Shown: piece after piece, positions 9,289 to 18,209 of the stretch
Layout of the letters: the number at the start of each line of letters is the position of its first letter
How positions within the stretch are numbered: the stretch's first letter is position 1
Source: Aporhodopirellula sallentina SM41
Lineage (GTDB): Bacteria > Planctomycetota > Planctomycetia > Pirellulales > Pirellulaceae
NCBI RefSeq assembly: GCF_000346505.1
Contig: NZ_ANOH01000141.1
Location: forward strand, 1 to 64,000
Reading direction: 5' to 3'
DNA: 64,000 nucleotides
Made by a program: the position numbers and the translations under genes
The notes under the pieces: generated by a model
Database searches by the model: none
Seen by the model: only the letters and a program-made list of their open reading frames with translations
Told to the model about the DNA's origin: nothing

Positions 9289-10866
9289 ATGCCCGCTGTT
9301 GATCTTTTCCGTTCACGCAATTCGGCCCGTTCAGAACGTTCCGGTCGCCCGATTACGCGCGGTCGAACGGGTGGGCGGATCTCCTACTCGGCCCATTTGA
9401 CTCTCGTGCTGGCGTTTGCGTTGCCGGTTGTGCTTGCCGGACCCGGAATCGTTTCGGCTCAGGACGGCGGAACTGACACGAACGAAGCCACGGAAGCTGC
9501 GACCGAGGGAGGGCCGGTACTGTTCCAACCATCCGGCGGCGACGACTCCTCCGCCACCACGCCGGAGTTCAGCTTTGGCGGCTCCCAACCGTCGACGTCC
9601 AAAATGCCGGCCGCGGATGAGCATGCCGGACACGATCACGCACATGACCACGACAATGGCGAAGCCCCCTCACCGGATCAAATGCGAGATGATCCCGAAC
9701 AACTCAAGGTCGTGTTGAAGGACCTCCCCGAGGAAGTCCAGCCCGAGGCCAAAGCCGCGTGGGACCGATTTAAGAAGCTCGACCAACAACTCGCTGACGA
9801 GATGTTGGAACTGCGACGAACACAGCTTTACTATCGCAACGGATACGACCAAACGCCGTCGGCCATTATCGCGTTTCGCAAGCAACGCAATAAGGTTTGG
9901 GACGTGATGGACGAACAGTTCGACGCGGCCTTGGACCTGATGCGTTACCTGCCTAGCGTCGAGGCGGTCAGCTACGTCGTCACCATGGTGCAGCACCACG
10001 TGGAAAACGACATCTACGACGAGCGGACTTATGAAGGCGCGGCCCGTCTGTTGGATATCGGGCAGAATTTCCGTTTTCTCTACCTGGGACTCGGACGGTC
10101 GGCGGTCACGACCGGAAAATTCGATGTCGCCAAACGTGTTTATGAATCGTTGGCGGAAGAAGATCTCGAAGAAGCCGACTTGAAACTGAAATACCAACTC
10201 GAAGAACTCGAGAAACAATACAAAGAGGAACAGGAAGCAATCGCCAAGACGGATCCCGAGACTCTGCCGCAGGTCGAGTTCGAAACCACCAAAGGCAACT
10301 TCCTGATCGAACTGTTCCCCGATGCGGCTCCATCGTCCGTCGCTCACTTCTTGAAATTGGTCGAGAACGGATTCTATGACGGCCTGGACTTCTCTGTCGT
10401 CTCGCAGAACATCTTGGCCTTGTCGGGTGATTCCAGCGGCGATGGCCGCGGCAACTCGGGGGATTTTCTCGTTGACGAACAAAACCGAGAAGGAGCTCGA
10501 CCGGGCCTCCGCGGATCGGTCGCGATCGCGAAGATGCCACTCGGCGACGGAAAATTCGTTGAGAACTCGGGCAGTTCCCAGTTCGCGATTCTCTATCTGC
10601 CGATTCCATCGCTCAAAGGAAAACAAACCGTCATCGGCCGCGTGATCGAAGGCATGGGCGTCGCGTCTCGATTGCGGCGAGTCGATCCCACGGAGAAGAA
10701 AGAGAAAAACCAAATCCAATTGCCGCCCGACGCGATCATCTCGGCAGAGATCGTTCGCCGCGGACCGGAGTTGCCCGAACCGGTCTACGTCGACATGAAG
10801 GCGGAGATCGAAAAAGCCGTGAAGGCGGGATTGCTCAAGAAAAGAACGCAAACTCCGCCGCAGTAA
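9289..10866 (+). CDS. Exported cyclophilin-like protein with degenerate active site
   Basis: ATG 9289 gives a 525-residue exported protein; a GTG lies just before it. A hydrophobic signal (LTLVLAFALPVVLAG) ends near VSAQ. A low-complexity acidic and His-rich stretch (EHAGHDHAHDHDNGE) and a long helical region with a coiled-coil segment (LKYQLEELEKQYKEEQEAI) precede a C-terminal cyclophilin domain (VEFETTKGNFLIELFPDAAP ... FYDGL). The catalytic FHRVIPGFMxQGGD motif is replaced by FSVVSQNILALSGD, so the active-site Arg and Gln are lost. The domain may therefore act as a scaffold or binder rather than a peptidyl-prolyl isomerase. The N-terminal part has no assigned function. Confidence 0.85.
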   Translation: MPAVDLFRSRNSARSERSGRPITRGRTGGRISYSAHLTLVLAFALPVVLAGPGIVSAQDGGTDTNEATEAATEGGPVLFQPSGGDDSSATTPEFSFGGSQPSTSKMPAADEHAGHDHAHDHDNGEAPSPDQMRDDPEQLKVVLKDLPEEVQPEAKAAWDRFKKLDQQLADEMLELRRTQLYYRNGYDQTPSAIIAFRKQRNKVWDVMDEQFDAALDLMRYLPSVEAVSYVVTMVQHHVENDIYDERTYEGAARLLDIGQNFRFLYLGLGRSAVTTGKFDVAKRVYESLAEEDLEEADLKLKYQLEELEKQYKEEQEAIAKTDPETLPQVEFETTKGNFLIELFPDAAPSSVAHFLKLVENGFYDGLDFSVVSQNILALSGDSSGDGRGNSGDFLVDEQNREGARPGLRGSVAIAKMPLGDGKFVENSGSSQFAILYLPIPSLKGKQTVIGRVIEGMGVASRLRRVDPTEKKEKNQIQLPPDAIISAEIVRRGPELPEPVYVDMKAEIEKAVKAGLLKKRTQTPPQ

Positions 10867-11014
10867 TCCGGTGTCGGTGCCGCAATCGCTTGGCGGATCA
10901 ACGGTTGTTTTCGTGGATGATTCCGAGACAATTTTCGCTTCTCGCTGACCCCCACTGCGAACAAGCGGGTCCTCGCGCTACAATGCCCCGTTTTCTCACG
11001 ACGGGCTGGAACCG

Positions 11015-12028
11015 ATGCCGATCATCGAAGTCAAAGATCTGACCAAGCATTACCGCGTCTATCAGAAGCGTGAGGGACTCGGCGGCAGCATTCGGGGGCT
11101 GTTCAATCGCGAATACCGCGAGGTGAAAGCCGTCGAGGGGATTAACCTGAGCGTCGAGCAAGGCGAGTTCGTTGCGTTTCTCGGGCCCAACGGTGCCGGA
11201 AAAACGACCACCCTCAAACTGCTCTCCGGCGTGATCCAACCGACCAGCGGCACCGCCACGGTGATGGGGTACGTCCCGTGGTTGCGGCAGAACGAATACC
11301 GTCGCCGGTTCGCGTTGGTGATGGGGCAGAAGAACCAATTGTGGTGGGACCTACCGGCGCGAGAATCCTATCGCCTGCATCAACATATTTATGGCGTTGA
11401 TCCGAAAGAGTTCACCGGGCGGCTCGATGAACTCTCCGACTTGCTCGACGTGACCCGATTGCTCGATCAACCGGTGCGTGAACTATCGCTCGGCGAGCGG
11501 ATGAAGATGGAACTGATCGCGGCGCTACTGCACAGCCCCGAGGTCCTGTTCCTCGACGAACCGACAATCGGGCTCGACGTGATCGCGCAGCACAACATTC
11601 AAAAGTTCCTGCGGTACTATCAGGAGAAACGCCAAATCACGATTCTCCTAACGAGCCACTACATGAAAGACGTCGCGGCACTTTGCCGGCGCGTCGTTGT
11701 CGTTGCTCGCGGAACGGTTCAGTACGACGGATCGCTATCGGGCATCGTTGACAAGTTCAGCGGCGACAAGCTGGTCACGTTGCAGTTCGCGGCCTCGGAA
11801 TCACTCAGTCTTCCCAAGACGCTCGGATCGATCGTCAACGAGAACTGGCCCAAGATCCAATACCGGGTGCCGCGCGGCGACGTGCCCCGATTGCTAGCCG
11901 AGACGCTTCGCGATCACGCGATCGAAGACATCGTCGTCGAAGACCCGCCGCTCGAGGACGTGATCGCGGAACTGTTCCGCGAGTCCATGCAGAACGACGA
12001 ATCCACCACCTCTTCAGCCACTTCATGA
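11015..12028 (+). CDS. ABC-2 type exporter ATP-binding protein
   Basis: A 337-residue ATPase of the COG4586 type. Walker A is GPNGAGKTT, the signature LSLGERMKMELIAAL, and Walker B LFLDEPTIGLDV, followed by the H-loop LTSHYMKD. The N-terminal KHYRVYQKREGLGGSIRGLF segment and the C-terminal DPPLEDVIAELF end are typical of ATPases that pair with DUF990-type ABC-2 permeases. No permease is adjacent, but two such permeases lie at 41553-43335. The 3' end overlaps the following ABC-F gene by four bases (ATGA), so the two are translationally coupled. The exported substrate is unknown. Confidence 0.9.
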   Translation: MPIIEVKDLTKHYRVYQKREGLGGSIRGLFNREYREVKAVEGINLSVEQGEFVAFLGPNGAGKTTTLKLLSGVIQPTSGTATVMGYVPWLRQNEYRRRFALVMGQKNQLWWDLPARESYRLHQHIYGVDPKEFTGRLDELSDLLDVTRLLDQPVRELSLGERMKMELIAALLHSPEVLFLDEPTIGLDVIAQHNIQKFLRYYQEKRQITILLTSHYMKDVAALCRRVVVVARGTVQYDGSLSGIVDKFSGDKLVTLQFAASESLSLPKTLGSIVNENWPKIQYRVPRGDVPRLLAETLRDHAIEDIVVEDPPLEDVIAELFRESMQNDESTTSSATS

Positions 12029-13896
12029 TCACACTGGACAATATTTCGATCGGGTTTCGCGGTCCGCAACTGCTCGATGACGTCACCGTTCGCATCTCGC
12101 AGGGCGACCGCATCGGGCTACTCGGACGCAACGGCGCCGGCAAAACGACCCTGCTGAAGATCCTCGCCGGAGACATCACGCCGGATCACGGTAGTGTCGT
12201 CCCCGACGCGGGCAACCAACTCCGCGTGGCTCGTTTGACGCAGGACGTTCCCAGCGACATCGACTGCAACGTTCACGATCTGATCATGGCCAAAGCTGAC
12301 GCCATCCCGGGGCTCGCCGGATCGCTCGGGCCGGCCGATCACGCGACCCGGGAGAGTTGGGAAATCGAACAACTCACCGAAGAAACGCTCTCGCGGATGG
12401 ACCTGCGTGGAGACGTCGCGTTCGCTTCCCTATCGAGCGGAATGAAACGCCGCGTGCTGCTCGCTCGAACGATCGCCGCTAAACCCGATCTGCTGCTGTT
12501 GGACGAACCGACCAACCACCTCGACATCCCGTCGATCCTCTGGCTCGAGAATTTTCTCAAGAGTTGGCAGGGCACGCTGATGTTCATCACGCACGACCGG
12601 TCGTTCTTGCAGTCGCTCGCGGATCGAATTTGGGAGATCGATCGAGGTCGCTTGTTCGATTGGACGTGCGACTACCCGACGTTCCTCAAACGCAAAGCCG
12701 CCGCACTCGAGGCCGAAGAGAAACAGAACGCTCTCTTCGACAAACGTCTCGCCGAAGAAGAGGCATGGATCCGGCAGGGCATCAAAGCGCGGCGGACTCG
12801 CAACGAAGGTCGCGTCCGTGCGCTCAAGGCTATGCGGGTCGAACGCGGCGAACGTCGCAACACCGAGGCGACGGCCAAACTGAATTTGCAAACGGCCGCT
12901 CGTGGCGGTGCGTTAGTCGCCAAACTCGAAAACGTTTCGTTCGCCTACGACGATCACCCGATCGTGAACGACTTCAGCACGCTCGTCATGCGGGGTGACA
13001 AGATCGGCATCATCGGCCCGAACGGTGCCGGAAAAACAACGCTGCTGAAACTCATTCTCGGCGGTCTCGAACCGACCGAAGGCTCGATCAAACTCGGCAC
13101 GAACTTGAAGGTTGCCTATTTCGACCAGCTCCGCGACACACTCGATCCCGAATTGACGGTGACCGAAAACGTTGGCGGCGGCAGCGACAAGGTGGCCGTC
13201 GGCGATAAAACGAAACACATCGTCGGCTACCTGCAGGACTACCTGTTCACGCCCGATCGTGCTCGCACGCCCGTCAAATTCCTCTCCGGTGGCGAACGCA
13301 ACCGTGCCTTGTTGGCCAAATTGATGACGCAGCCCGCCAACGTCATCGTGCTCGACGAACCGACCAATGACCTCGATGCCGAAACGCTCGAAATGCTCGA
13401 GGAACAACTCGTGAACTTTGACGGCACGTTGTTGATGGTCAGCCACGACCGAACGTTCCTAAACAACGTCGTGACCAGCACCATCGTTTTCGAACATGAC
13501 GAAGCCCCCGGCACGGTCAATGAATACAACGGCGGCTATGACGAATGGGAGGCCGCTCGGGCGAACCGAGTCCACGCCGCTGCGAAAGACGAATCGAATC
13601 CACGCAGTAACAAAAGCAAAAACCAATCCGCCAAAGCATCGCGTGAAAACACCGATACCAACAAACCCGATCGGCTGAGTTACAACGAACAACGAGAACT
13701 CAAACAACTGCCCGGCAAGATCGAAAAACTCGAAGCCAAAATCGAAAAACTGCACGCCGAGATGGCGGATCCGGATTTCTATCAATCCGGAGGCGAAGCC
13801 ATCGCGGCGACCTCGAAAGTTCTTCGCGATGCGGAGTCTGAACTCGAAACCGCGTACGCGCGGTGGGAAGAACTCGAGGCGCGGGGATCGGTATGA
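12025..13896 (+). CDS. uup: ABC-F ATPase, Uup-like
   Basis: A 623-residue soluble protein with two tandem ABC domains: Walker A GRNGAGKTT and GPNGAGKTT, and Walker B LLLDEPTNHLD and IVLDEPTNDLD. The first signature is LSSGMKRR and the second LSGGERNR. Between them is the linker with EEAWIRQGIKARRTRNEGRV, which is characteristic of Uup. The C-terminal Lys-rich coiled coil (KIEKLEAKIEKLHAEM) corresponds to the Uup DNA-binding tail. It has no membrane segments. ABC-F proteins act on ribosomes or, for Uup, have been linked to transposon excision and ribosome biogenesis. It overlaps both its neighbours by four bases. Confidence 0.9.
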   Translation: MITLDNISIGFRGPQLLDDVTVRISQGDRIGLLGRNGAGKTTLLKILAGDITPDHGSVVPDAGNQLRVARLTQDVPSDIDCNVHDLIMAKADAIPGLAGSLGPADHATRESWEIEQLTEETLSRMDLRGDVAFASLSSGMKRRVLLARTIAAKPDLLLLDEPTNHLDIPSILWLENFLKSWQGTLMFITHDRSFLQSLADRIWEIDRGRLFDWTCDYPTFLKRKAAALEAEEKQNALFDKRLAEEEAWIRQGIKARRTRNEGRVRALKAMRVERGERRNTEATAKLNLQTAARGGALVAKLENVSFAYDDHPIVNDFSTLVMRGDKIGIIGPNGAGKTTLLKLILGGLEPTEGSIKLGTNLKVAYFDQLRDTLDPELTVTENVGGGSDKVAVGDKTKHIVGYLQDYLFTPDRARTPVKFLSGGERNRALLAKLMTQPANVIVLDEPTNDLDAETLEMLEEQLVNFDGTLLMVSHDRTFLNNVVTSTIVFEHDEAPGTVNEYNGGYDEWEAARANRVHAAAKDESNPRSNKSKNQSAKASRENTDTNKPDRLSYNEQRELKQLPGKIEKLEAKIEKLHAEMADPDFYQSGGEAIAATSKVLRDAESELETAYARWEELEARGSV

Positions 13897-14714
13897 CGAA
13901 AACCGATCGCTCTTCGCAGCCTCAGTCGTCTGATAGCGAATCGAATTCGTGGTACGACCACCCTCAGTATTTCGACATGGTGTTTCGTGACGAAACGCCC
14001 AACGAAGTCGCGTTCTTCGAAGACGTGTTCGAACGGTACGTCAAACGGAAGGTAACGCGTCTTTACGAACCGGGCTGCGGCAGCGGTCGGTTGGTCGCAG
14101 CCATGGCGGCGAGAGGATACGACTTGGTCGCGTTGGACAATAACTCAGCCATGCTGGCTTACCTGCGCAAACGATTGTCGCGGCGAAAACTGCCCGGCGA
14201 ATTGGTGCTCGGCGACATGACCACGCACCAGTGTCGGCCTCGCGTCGACGCGGCGATGTGCACGTTCAACACTTTCCGTCATTTGACCGATGCCGAATCG
14301 GCCGAGCGGCACCTGCGCAGTGTCGCCGCGTCGCTACGCAAAGGCGGCGTGTACATTCTTGGGTTCCACTGCATCCCGCTCGACGCCGATCCCGATTGCA
14401 CCGAACGGTGGAAGGCATCGCACGCGGGAACCGACGTCAGCGTTACGCTGCGGGTTGTCGACTTTCAACGGCGAACCCGTTTGGAAACGTTACGGGTTTC
14501 CATCAAAGCGACCAAACCGAGCGGCAAGGTCGAACGGTTCCGCAGCGAGTTCCCGTTGCGACTCTACACGCCTTCGCAAGCCAAGTCGCTGCTCGCGAGC
14601 GTCGAGGATGTTTTCGAAGTCGCCGGGATCCATGATTTCGACTGTGACGTCGACATCGACCGCGTGATCGACGAAGACCTCACCGACGCCGTCTTCATCC
14701 TGCGAAAACGCTAA
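13893..14714 (+). CDS. SAM-dependent methyltransferase (class I), paralogue A
   Basis: A 273-residue protein. ATG 13893 overlaps the stop of the ABC-F gene (ATGA), which decides the start. It opens with WYDHPQYFDMVF, then the SAM-binding motif I LYEPGCGSGRLVAAMAARG, an acidic post-motif (LVALDNN) and FNTFRHLTDAESAERHL. A second gene at 58265-59143 has the same order of motifs (YDHPKYYDLVF, EPACGTGRLMYALARKG, FNTINSFRHV), so the two are paralogues. The substrate is unknown. Both paralogues are coupled to an unrelated upstream gene by an ATGA overlap. Confidence 0.85.
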   Translation: MTKTDRSSQPQSSDSESNSWYDHPQYFDMVFRDETPNEVAFFEDVFERYVKRKVTRLYEPGCGSGRLVAAMAARGYDLVALDNNSAMLAYLRKRLSRRKLPGELVLGDMTTHQCRPRVDAAMCTFNTFRHLTDAESAERHLRSVAASLRKGGVYILGFHCIPLDADPDCTERWKASHAGTDVSVTLRVVDFQRRTRLETLRVSIKATKPSGKVERFRSEFPLRLYTPSQAKSLLASVEDVFEVAGIHDFDCDVDIDRVIDEDLTDAVFILRKR

Positions 14715-14854
14715 TGACCCGCGATGCATCGCGAATCCGCCTGCCTCACCCGCTCTAGGGGGTGACATGCACGCGTTAGGCAAAACCACCGGGGATCGTT
14801 TATATTCGTCGCTCGGTGTCCCCCACTTCCCCTCTTTTCAAACCGAGTCAAGCG

Positions 14855-15685
14855 ATGGATCGATTCCCTGTTAAAACGGACCGTGGTTCGTCCCGGATTT
14901 TGCCGCTCAATGCTTTCGCAGCTACCGCCATCCTGGCGTTGATCGTCGGGTGTGGGGGCGGCGATGCGAAACCCGCCCCCGAGACACCGACGGCTGAAAC
15001 CGCCACCCCGGATACCGCGTCCGCCGAACCGGCTCAAAAATCATTGACCGAGGGCATGATGTTGCCCGACGATGTCGCCTTGCCCAGCGGCGAGGCCCCC
15101 GATTCGGAGGCCCCTGCAACCGAAAATGATGGCCCGAAAGGACTGCAGTTGCCCGACGATCTGCAGACCACGGTCACACCGAGAACCGCCGTCCAATTGG
15201 TCAGCACCGAAACCGAAGAATCGCCCGTCGATATCCGATACGGAACCTGGGACGAGATCAGCCGGGAGGTCGCCAAGTCGGGATCGATCACGGTGGTCGA
15301 TCTCTGGTCACTCGCGTGTGTGCCATGTTTACGCGAATTCCCACATCTCGTCGAATTGCAGCGACAACATCCTGACCGAATCCGAGCGATCGGAGTCAAC
15401 GTGGACTTCGACGGCCGCGAACGCTATCCGGCGAAATCCTACGCGCCGCGGGCGGAAGTGTTTCTAAGAGCCGTCAAGGCAACGTTCCCGAACTACCTCT
15501 CACAAACTCCTAGCGAAGAAGTCCTGCAATCGGCCGAGGTCGCGTCCCTGCCCGCCGTGCTGGTCTTTGACGCGAATGGGAAACTCGCTGCGCGATTTAG
15601 TGAAGGCACCGCCGACGGTGGGTTCAACTACGAAAACGATGTCGTCCCGTTGGTTCAAAATTTGCTGAACCAACAAACCGACTGA
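14855..15685 (+). CDS. Thioredoxin-fold (TlpA-like) lipoprotein
   Basis: ATG 14855 is chosen over an upstream in-frame GTG (14816) because it puts the lipobox LIVGC at residues 29-33. The mature protein starts with a Pro/Ala/Glu-rich linker that contains two related segments (MMLPDDVALP, LQLPDDLQTT). It then has a thioredoxin domain with a redox-active CVPC in VVDLWSLACVPCLREF and a cis-Pro region near SLPAVLVFD. This fits a periplasm-facing thiol-disulfide reductase or electron carrier anchored to a membrane. The partner is unknown. The gene is followed by a DUF151 gene after 148 bases. Confidence 0.85.
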   Translation: MDRFPVKTDRGSSRILPLNAFAATAILALIVGCGGGDAKPAPETPTAETATPDTASAEPAQKSLTEGMMLPDDVALPSGEAPDSEAPATENDGPKGLQLPDDLQTTVTPRTAVQLVSTETEESPVDIRYGTWDEISREVAKSGSITVVDLWSLACVPCLREFPHLVELQRQHPDRIRAIGVNVDFDGRERYPAKSYAPRAEVFLRAVKATFPNYLSQTPSEEVLQSAEVASLPAVLVFDANGKLAARFSEGTADGGFNYENDVVPLVQNLLNQQTD

Positions 15686-15782
15686 CGCGTCAGCACGAAA
15701 TATCCCGAGTTGTCCGACCGTCACGCCAATCAATTTGCAGAAGACTTCGTCCGCCGAGGCACTTCTGGCCCGATTGACGCAG

Positions 15783-15788
15783 TATACT
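15783..15788 (+). promoter_or_regulatory. Candidate -10 element
   Basis: TATACT lies 46 bases before the DUF151 gene start, at a sensible distance for a short leader. No good -35 hexamer is seen 16-18 bases upstream, so this is a weak call based on the -10 match alone. Confidence 0.25.
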
Positions 15789-15833
15789 GTCCTTAGACCG
15801 ATCTTCTGACCGCTATCCTTTGACGGAATATTT

Positions 15834-16268
15834 ATGAGCGTCGAAATGCAACTCGCTCGGATCATCATCTCCGAGCTGACTGACAATCAGGTAATCTATC
15901 TAAAGGAAGTCGAAGGCGATCGTCAGTTTCCGATCATGATCGGGATCTTCGAGGCAACCAACATCGATCGTCGCGTCAAACAAGACTACGTGCCCCCACG
16001 TCCGTTGACGCACGACCTAATCGTCTCGGTCGCCGAATCGCTCGATGCCACGATCGAACGCGTCGTGATCAGCGATCTGTCCGAACACACCTATTTCGCT
16101 CAGTTGCACCTGAAGACACGGTCGGGTGAGTCGATCGAGGTCGACGCGAGGCCGAGTGACGCGATCGCGGTCGCAGTCACCTATGACCCACCCCTGCCGA
16201 TCTTTGTTTCCGAAGACGTCCTGTCCGACGCCACGGGCACATCGATCGATGGCGGAGAATCCATCTGA
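15834..16268 (+). CDS. Bifunctional nuclease family (DUF151) protein
   Basis: A 144-residue protein matching the DUF151/BFN fold: VYLKEVEGDRQFPIMIGIFEA-type core (here VIYLKEVEGDRQFPIMIG), the PRPLTHDL motif, and DARPSDAIAVAV near the C-terminus. Members of this family bind or cleave nucleic acid in some organisms, but the physiological substrate in bacteria is unsettled. No signal peptide is present. The protein is a single-domain member of usual length. The gene ends in a convergent junction with a strong hairpin (16340-16401). Confidence 0.9.
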   Translation: MSVEMQLARIIISELTDNQVIYLKEVEGDRQFPIMIGIFEATNIDRRVKQDYVPPRPLTHDLIVSVAESLDATIERVVISDLSEHTYFAQLHLKTRSGESIEVDARPSDAIAVAVTYDPPLPIFVSEDVLSDATGTSIDGGESI

Positions 16269-16339
16269 CCGACGCATGTTGTAATGGTTCAACGTCGCTA
16301 CTGCTGCGTCACGATCAAAGATGAGGGACCAAGCGCGTA

Positions 16340-16401
16340 GCGAATGTCGCCAAGACTTTCGGTAATTCACCACCCCACCCGAAAGTCTTGGCGAGTTTCG
16401 C
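16340..16401. terminator. Dispersed hairpin repeat at a convergent junction (copy 2)
   Basis: Arms at 16340-16362 and 16379-16401 pair at about 21 of 23 positions; the shared core is CGCCAAGACTTTCGG against CCGAAAGTCTTGGCG. The element lies between the DUF151 gene (+) and the phosphatase gene (-) and is the same family as 5265-5326. A bidirectional terminator is the simplest reading. Confidence 0.6.
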
Positions 16402-16492
16402 TTCCGAAAAACGGGGCGTTGACGCACCACTGGCCAGATCGCGTGACCTCGATCCGCGAGAAACCAGTCATGGCGTATTCTCTTTCGACCGT

Positions 16493-17047
16493 TCAGTCCT
16501 GCTGGCGTTCTCGCTCGAGCCCCTCGACGAATTCCCTCACCACCGTTCGCTGAGTCAGCTTTGGATTGATGTGAGGACGTTTACTCAGCAGCAGAGCTTG
16601 AGCGTCTTCGGGCGTCATGTTTCGGTATTGGATCAACCAACAGATCGCGACCGTGGCACTGCGAGCCCGCCCGGCTTTGCAATGGATATAAACGATATCA
16701 CCTTTGCTGACGTGTTCTTGAACGAACTCGACGCCTTGCCGGATGTTGTCAATCGTTGGGTGCGTGAAGTCAACCGTCGGAATGTGCAACTGCACGATTC
16801 CATGGCGACCGTATTCTTCAACCGGCCCGCCGTATTCTTCACATGTATTGACGACCGCCCGGACCCCCAACGCAGCCAGTGCGTTGACGTCGCGGGTGAA
16901 TGGCCGTGCCCCCACGATGACAAACTCGTCGATGAAGTCCCACCAGTTTCGGACCTTCAAAAACCGACCGAGCATCATGTTCCAAGCGAGGGTCGGGTAA
17001 AACACCGTCCCGGCATAGGCCCGGTCATAGAACGAACGTTTCTTCAT
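16493..17047 (-). CDS. PTPMT1-like dual-specificity phosphatase (probable phosphatidylglycerophosphate phosphatase)
   Basis: A 184-residue protein with the Cys-based phosphatase signature HCKAGRARS in YIHCKAGRARSATVAICWL and the upstream general-acid region VDFTHPTIDN. The N-terminal GTVFYPTLAWNMMLGR segment resembles the mitochondrial phosphatase PTPMT1. A PTPMT1-like enzyme from Rhodopirellula baltica has been reported to dephosphorylate phosphatidylglycerophosphate, the last step in phosphatidylglycerol synthesis. This gene is a good candidate orthologue. Its start overlaps the panC stop by four bases, so the two genes are co-transcribed. Alternative: a protein-tyrosine phosphatase. Confidence 0.85.
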   Translation of the reverse strand: MKKRSFYDRAYAGTVFYPTLAWNMMLGRFLKVRNWWDFIDEFVIVGARPFTRDVNALAALGVRAVVNTCEEYGGPVEEYGRHGIVQLHIPTVDFTHPTIDNIRQGVEFVQEHVSKGDIVYIHCKAGRARSATVAICWLIQYRNMTPEDAQALLLSKRPHINPKLTQRTVVREFVEGLERERQQD

Positions 17048-17877
17048 AAGATTCGGTTGTCGATCAAGCGTGTGCGTCCAACGTGTGCGGCGACCAGTGC
17101 GACCGCTCGCTGTTCAATTTTGCTGAGCGGTTCGAGAGTGTCGGCATCAACCACGACGGCGTAGTCGACTTTGTCGCATTTCATGAGTTCCGCCTTCATC
17201 GTTTGCTCCAACGATTCCACGTTTCTCTCACCGGCATCGAATGATGCGGCGGCCCGGTCAAGGGCACGCGAAAGCGACAATGCGGTTTCGCGTTCGCTTT
17301 CGCTGAGATAACGGTTCCGGCTGCTCATCGCCAAACCGTCTGCTTCGCGAACGATCTCACACGGCACGATCCGGATCGGCATGTTGAGATCACGAACCAT
17401 GTGTTCGACGACTCGCAGTTGTTGATAATCCTTCTGCCCAAAAAACGCCGCGTCAGCTGGGATGATCTGAAACAGCTTCGTCACCACAGTGGTAACACCC
17501 CGAAAGTGCTCGGGCCGCGATTCCCCCTCGAGTCGTCCAGCGACCGGCGGAGGACTGACGAACGTCCCAAATCCCTCCGGATACATGACTGAATCGGTCG
17601 GCAAGAAGACAGCCTCGACGCCCTCGCTGCGCAACATCTCGAGGTCGTCCTCGAGCGGACGGGGATAGCGGCTGAGGTCTTCGCCCGCGGCGAATTGAGT
17701 CGGATTGACGAAGATGGTCGTCACACAGCAATCGCATTCCGCGTTGGCCCGTCGAACCAAGGACAGGTGCCCCTCATGGAGCGCTCCCATCGTCGGCACG
17801 AGCCCCACGGTCCGGCCGCCACGCTGCTGGCGGCGACACCACTCTCGCATTGCCTCGATATCACGAAAGGTATCCAA
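17044..17877 (-). CDS. panC: Pantoate-beta-alanine ligase
   Basis: PanC joins D-pantoate and beta-alanine with ATP to make pantothenate, the coenzyme A precursor. The 277-residue protein has the nucleotide-binding VPTMGALHEGHLSLVRRA, IFVNPTQF, FFGQKDYQQL and the AMSSRNRYLS motif. The start is a TTG at 17877: no ATG or GTG lies between it and an in-frame stop just upstream, and the resulting N-terminus (MDTFRDIEAMREW) aligns with the usual PanC start. It is the first gene of a two-gene operon with the PTPMT1-like phosphatase, possibly linking CoA and phospholipid metabolism. Confidence 0.96.
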   Translation of the reverse strand: MDTFRDIEAMREWCRRQQRGGRTVGLVPTMGALHEGHLSLVRRANAECDCCVTTIFVNPTQFAAGEDLSRYPRPLEDDLEMLRSEGVEAVFLPTDSVMYPEGFGTFVSPPPVAGRLEGESRPEHFRGVTTVVTKLFQIIPADAAFFGQKDYQQLRVVEHMVRDLNMPIRIVPCEIVREADGLAMSSRNRYLSESERETALSLSRALDRAAASFDAGERNVESLEQTMKAELMKCDKVDYAVVVDADTLEPLSKIEQRAVALVAAHVGRTRLIDNRIL

Positions 17878-18209
17878 AACGCATTTTTGTCCGGTTCAAA
17901 GGGGATGGTCAATCGCCGCCAATGATAACGTCTTCCACGCCATCTTCGATACCGACCGGACCTGCCGATGGCGACAACGCCAGCGGCTTTTCCTCGCCCC
18001 CCGACCGGCCAAACTCTCGGCGAGCTCGGGCTACGGGAAATCGGGAACTCAACGCATCGAAAAGGGTGAATATCTCGCCGAAGGCTCTCATCGCTTCCAT
18101 CTTCTGATCGATCTGTAATAAGCTAACGCGCAAGATTGTTCACGAATCCAACCACCGAGCGCAACTCCCCAACCCGCGTTCTTGACATCCATTCGGCAGG
18201 GACGAAGCC
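17878..18209. other. Divergent intergenic region with a partial dispersed-repeat arm
   Basis: This 332-bp gap separates panC (-) from the nucleoside transporter (+). Around 18008-18048 a stretch (CTCGGCGAGCTCGGGCTACG) resembles one arm of the hairpin repeat family found at convergent junctions. A leftward open frame at 17909-18133 overlaps that repeat-like stretch and is not called as a gene. Confidence 0.4.

Noticed and set aside
8063-9316. Long leftward open frame opposite the aldo/keto reductase
   Set aside because: It is the antisense shadow of a clear reductase gene and has no conserved features.
9670-10851. Long leftward open frame opposite the cyclophilin-like gene
   Set aside because: It is a shadow: no signal, motif or start site supports it, and the forward gene has a signal peptide and a recognised domain.
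17909-18133. Possible small leftward gene before panC
   Set aside because: It overlaps a stretch that resembles one arm of the dispersed hairpin repeats, and it has no recognisable domain or clear start signal.
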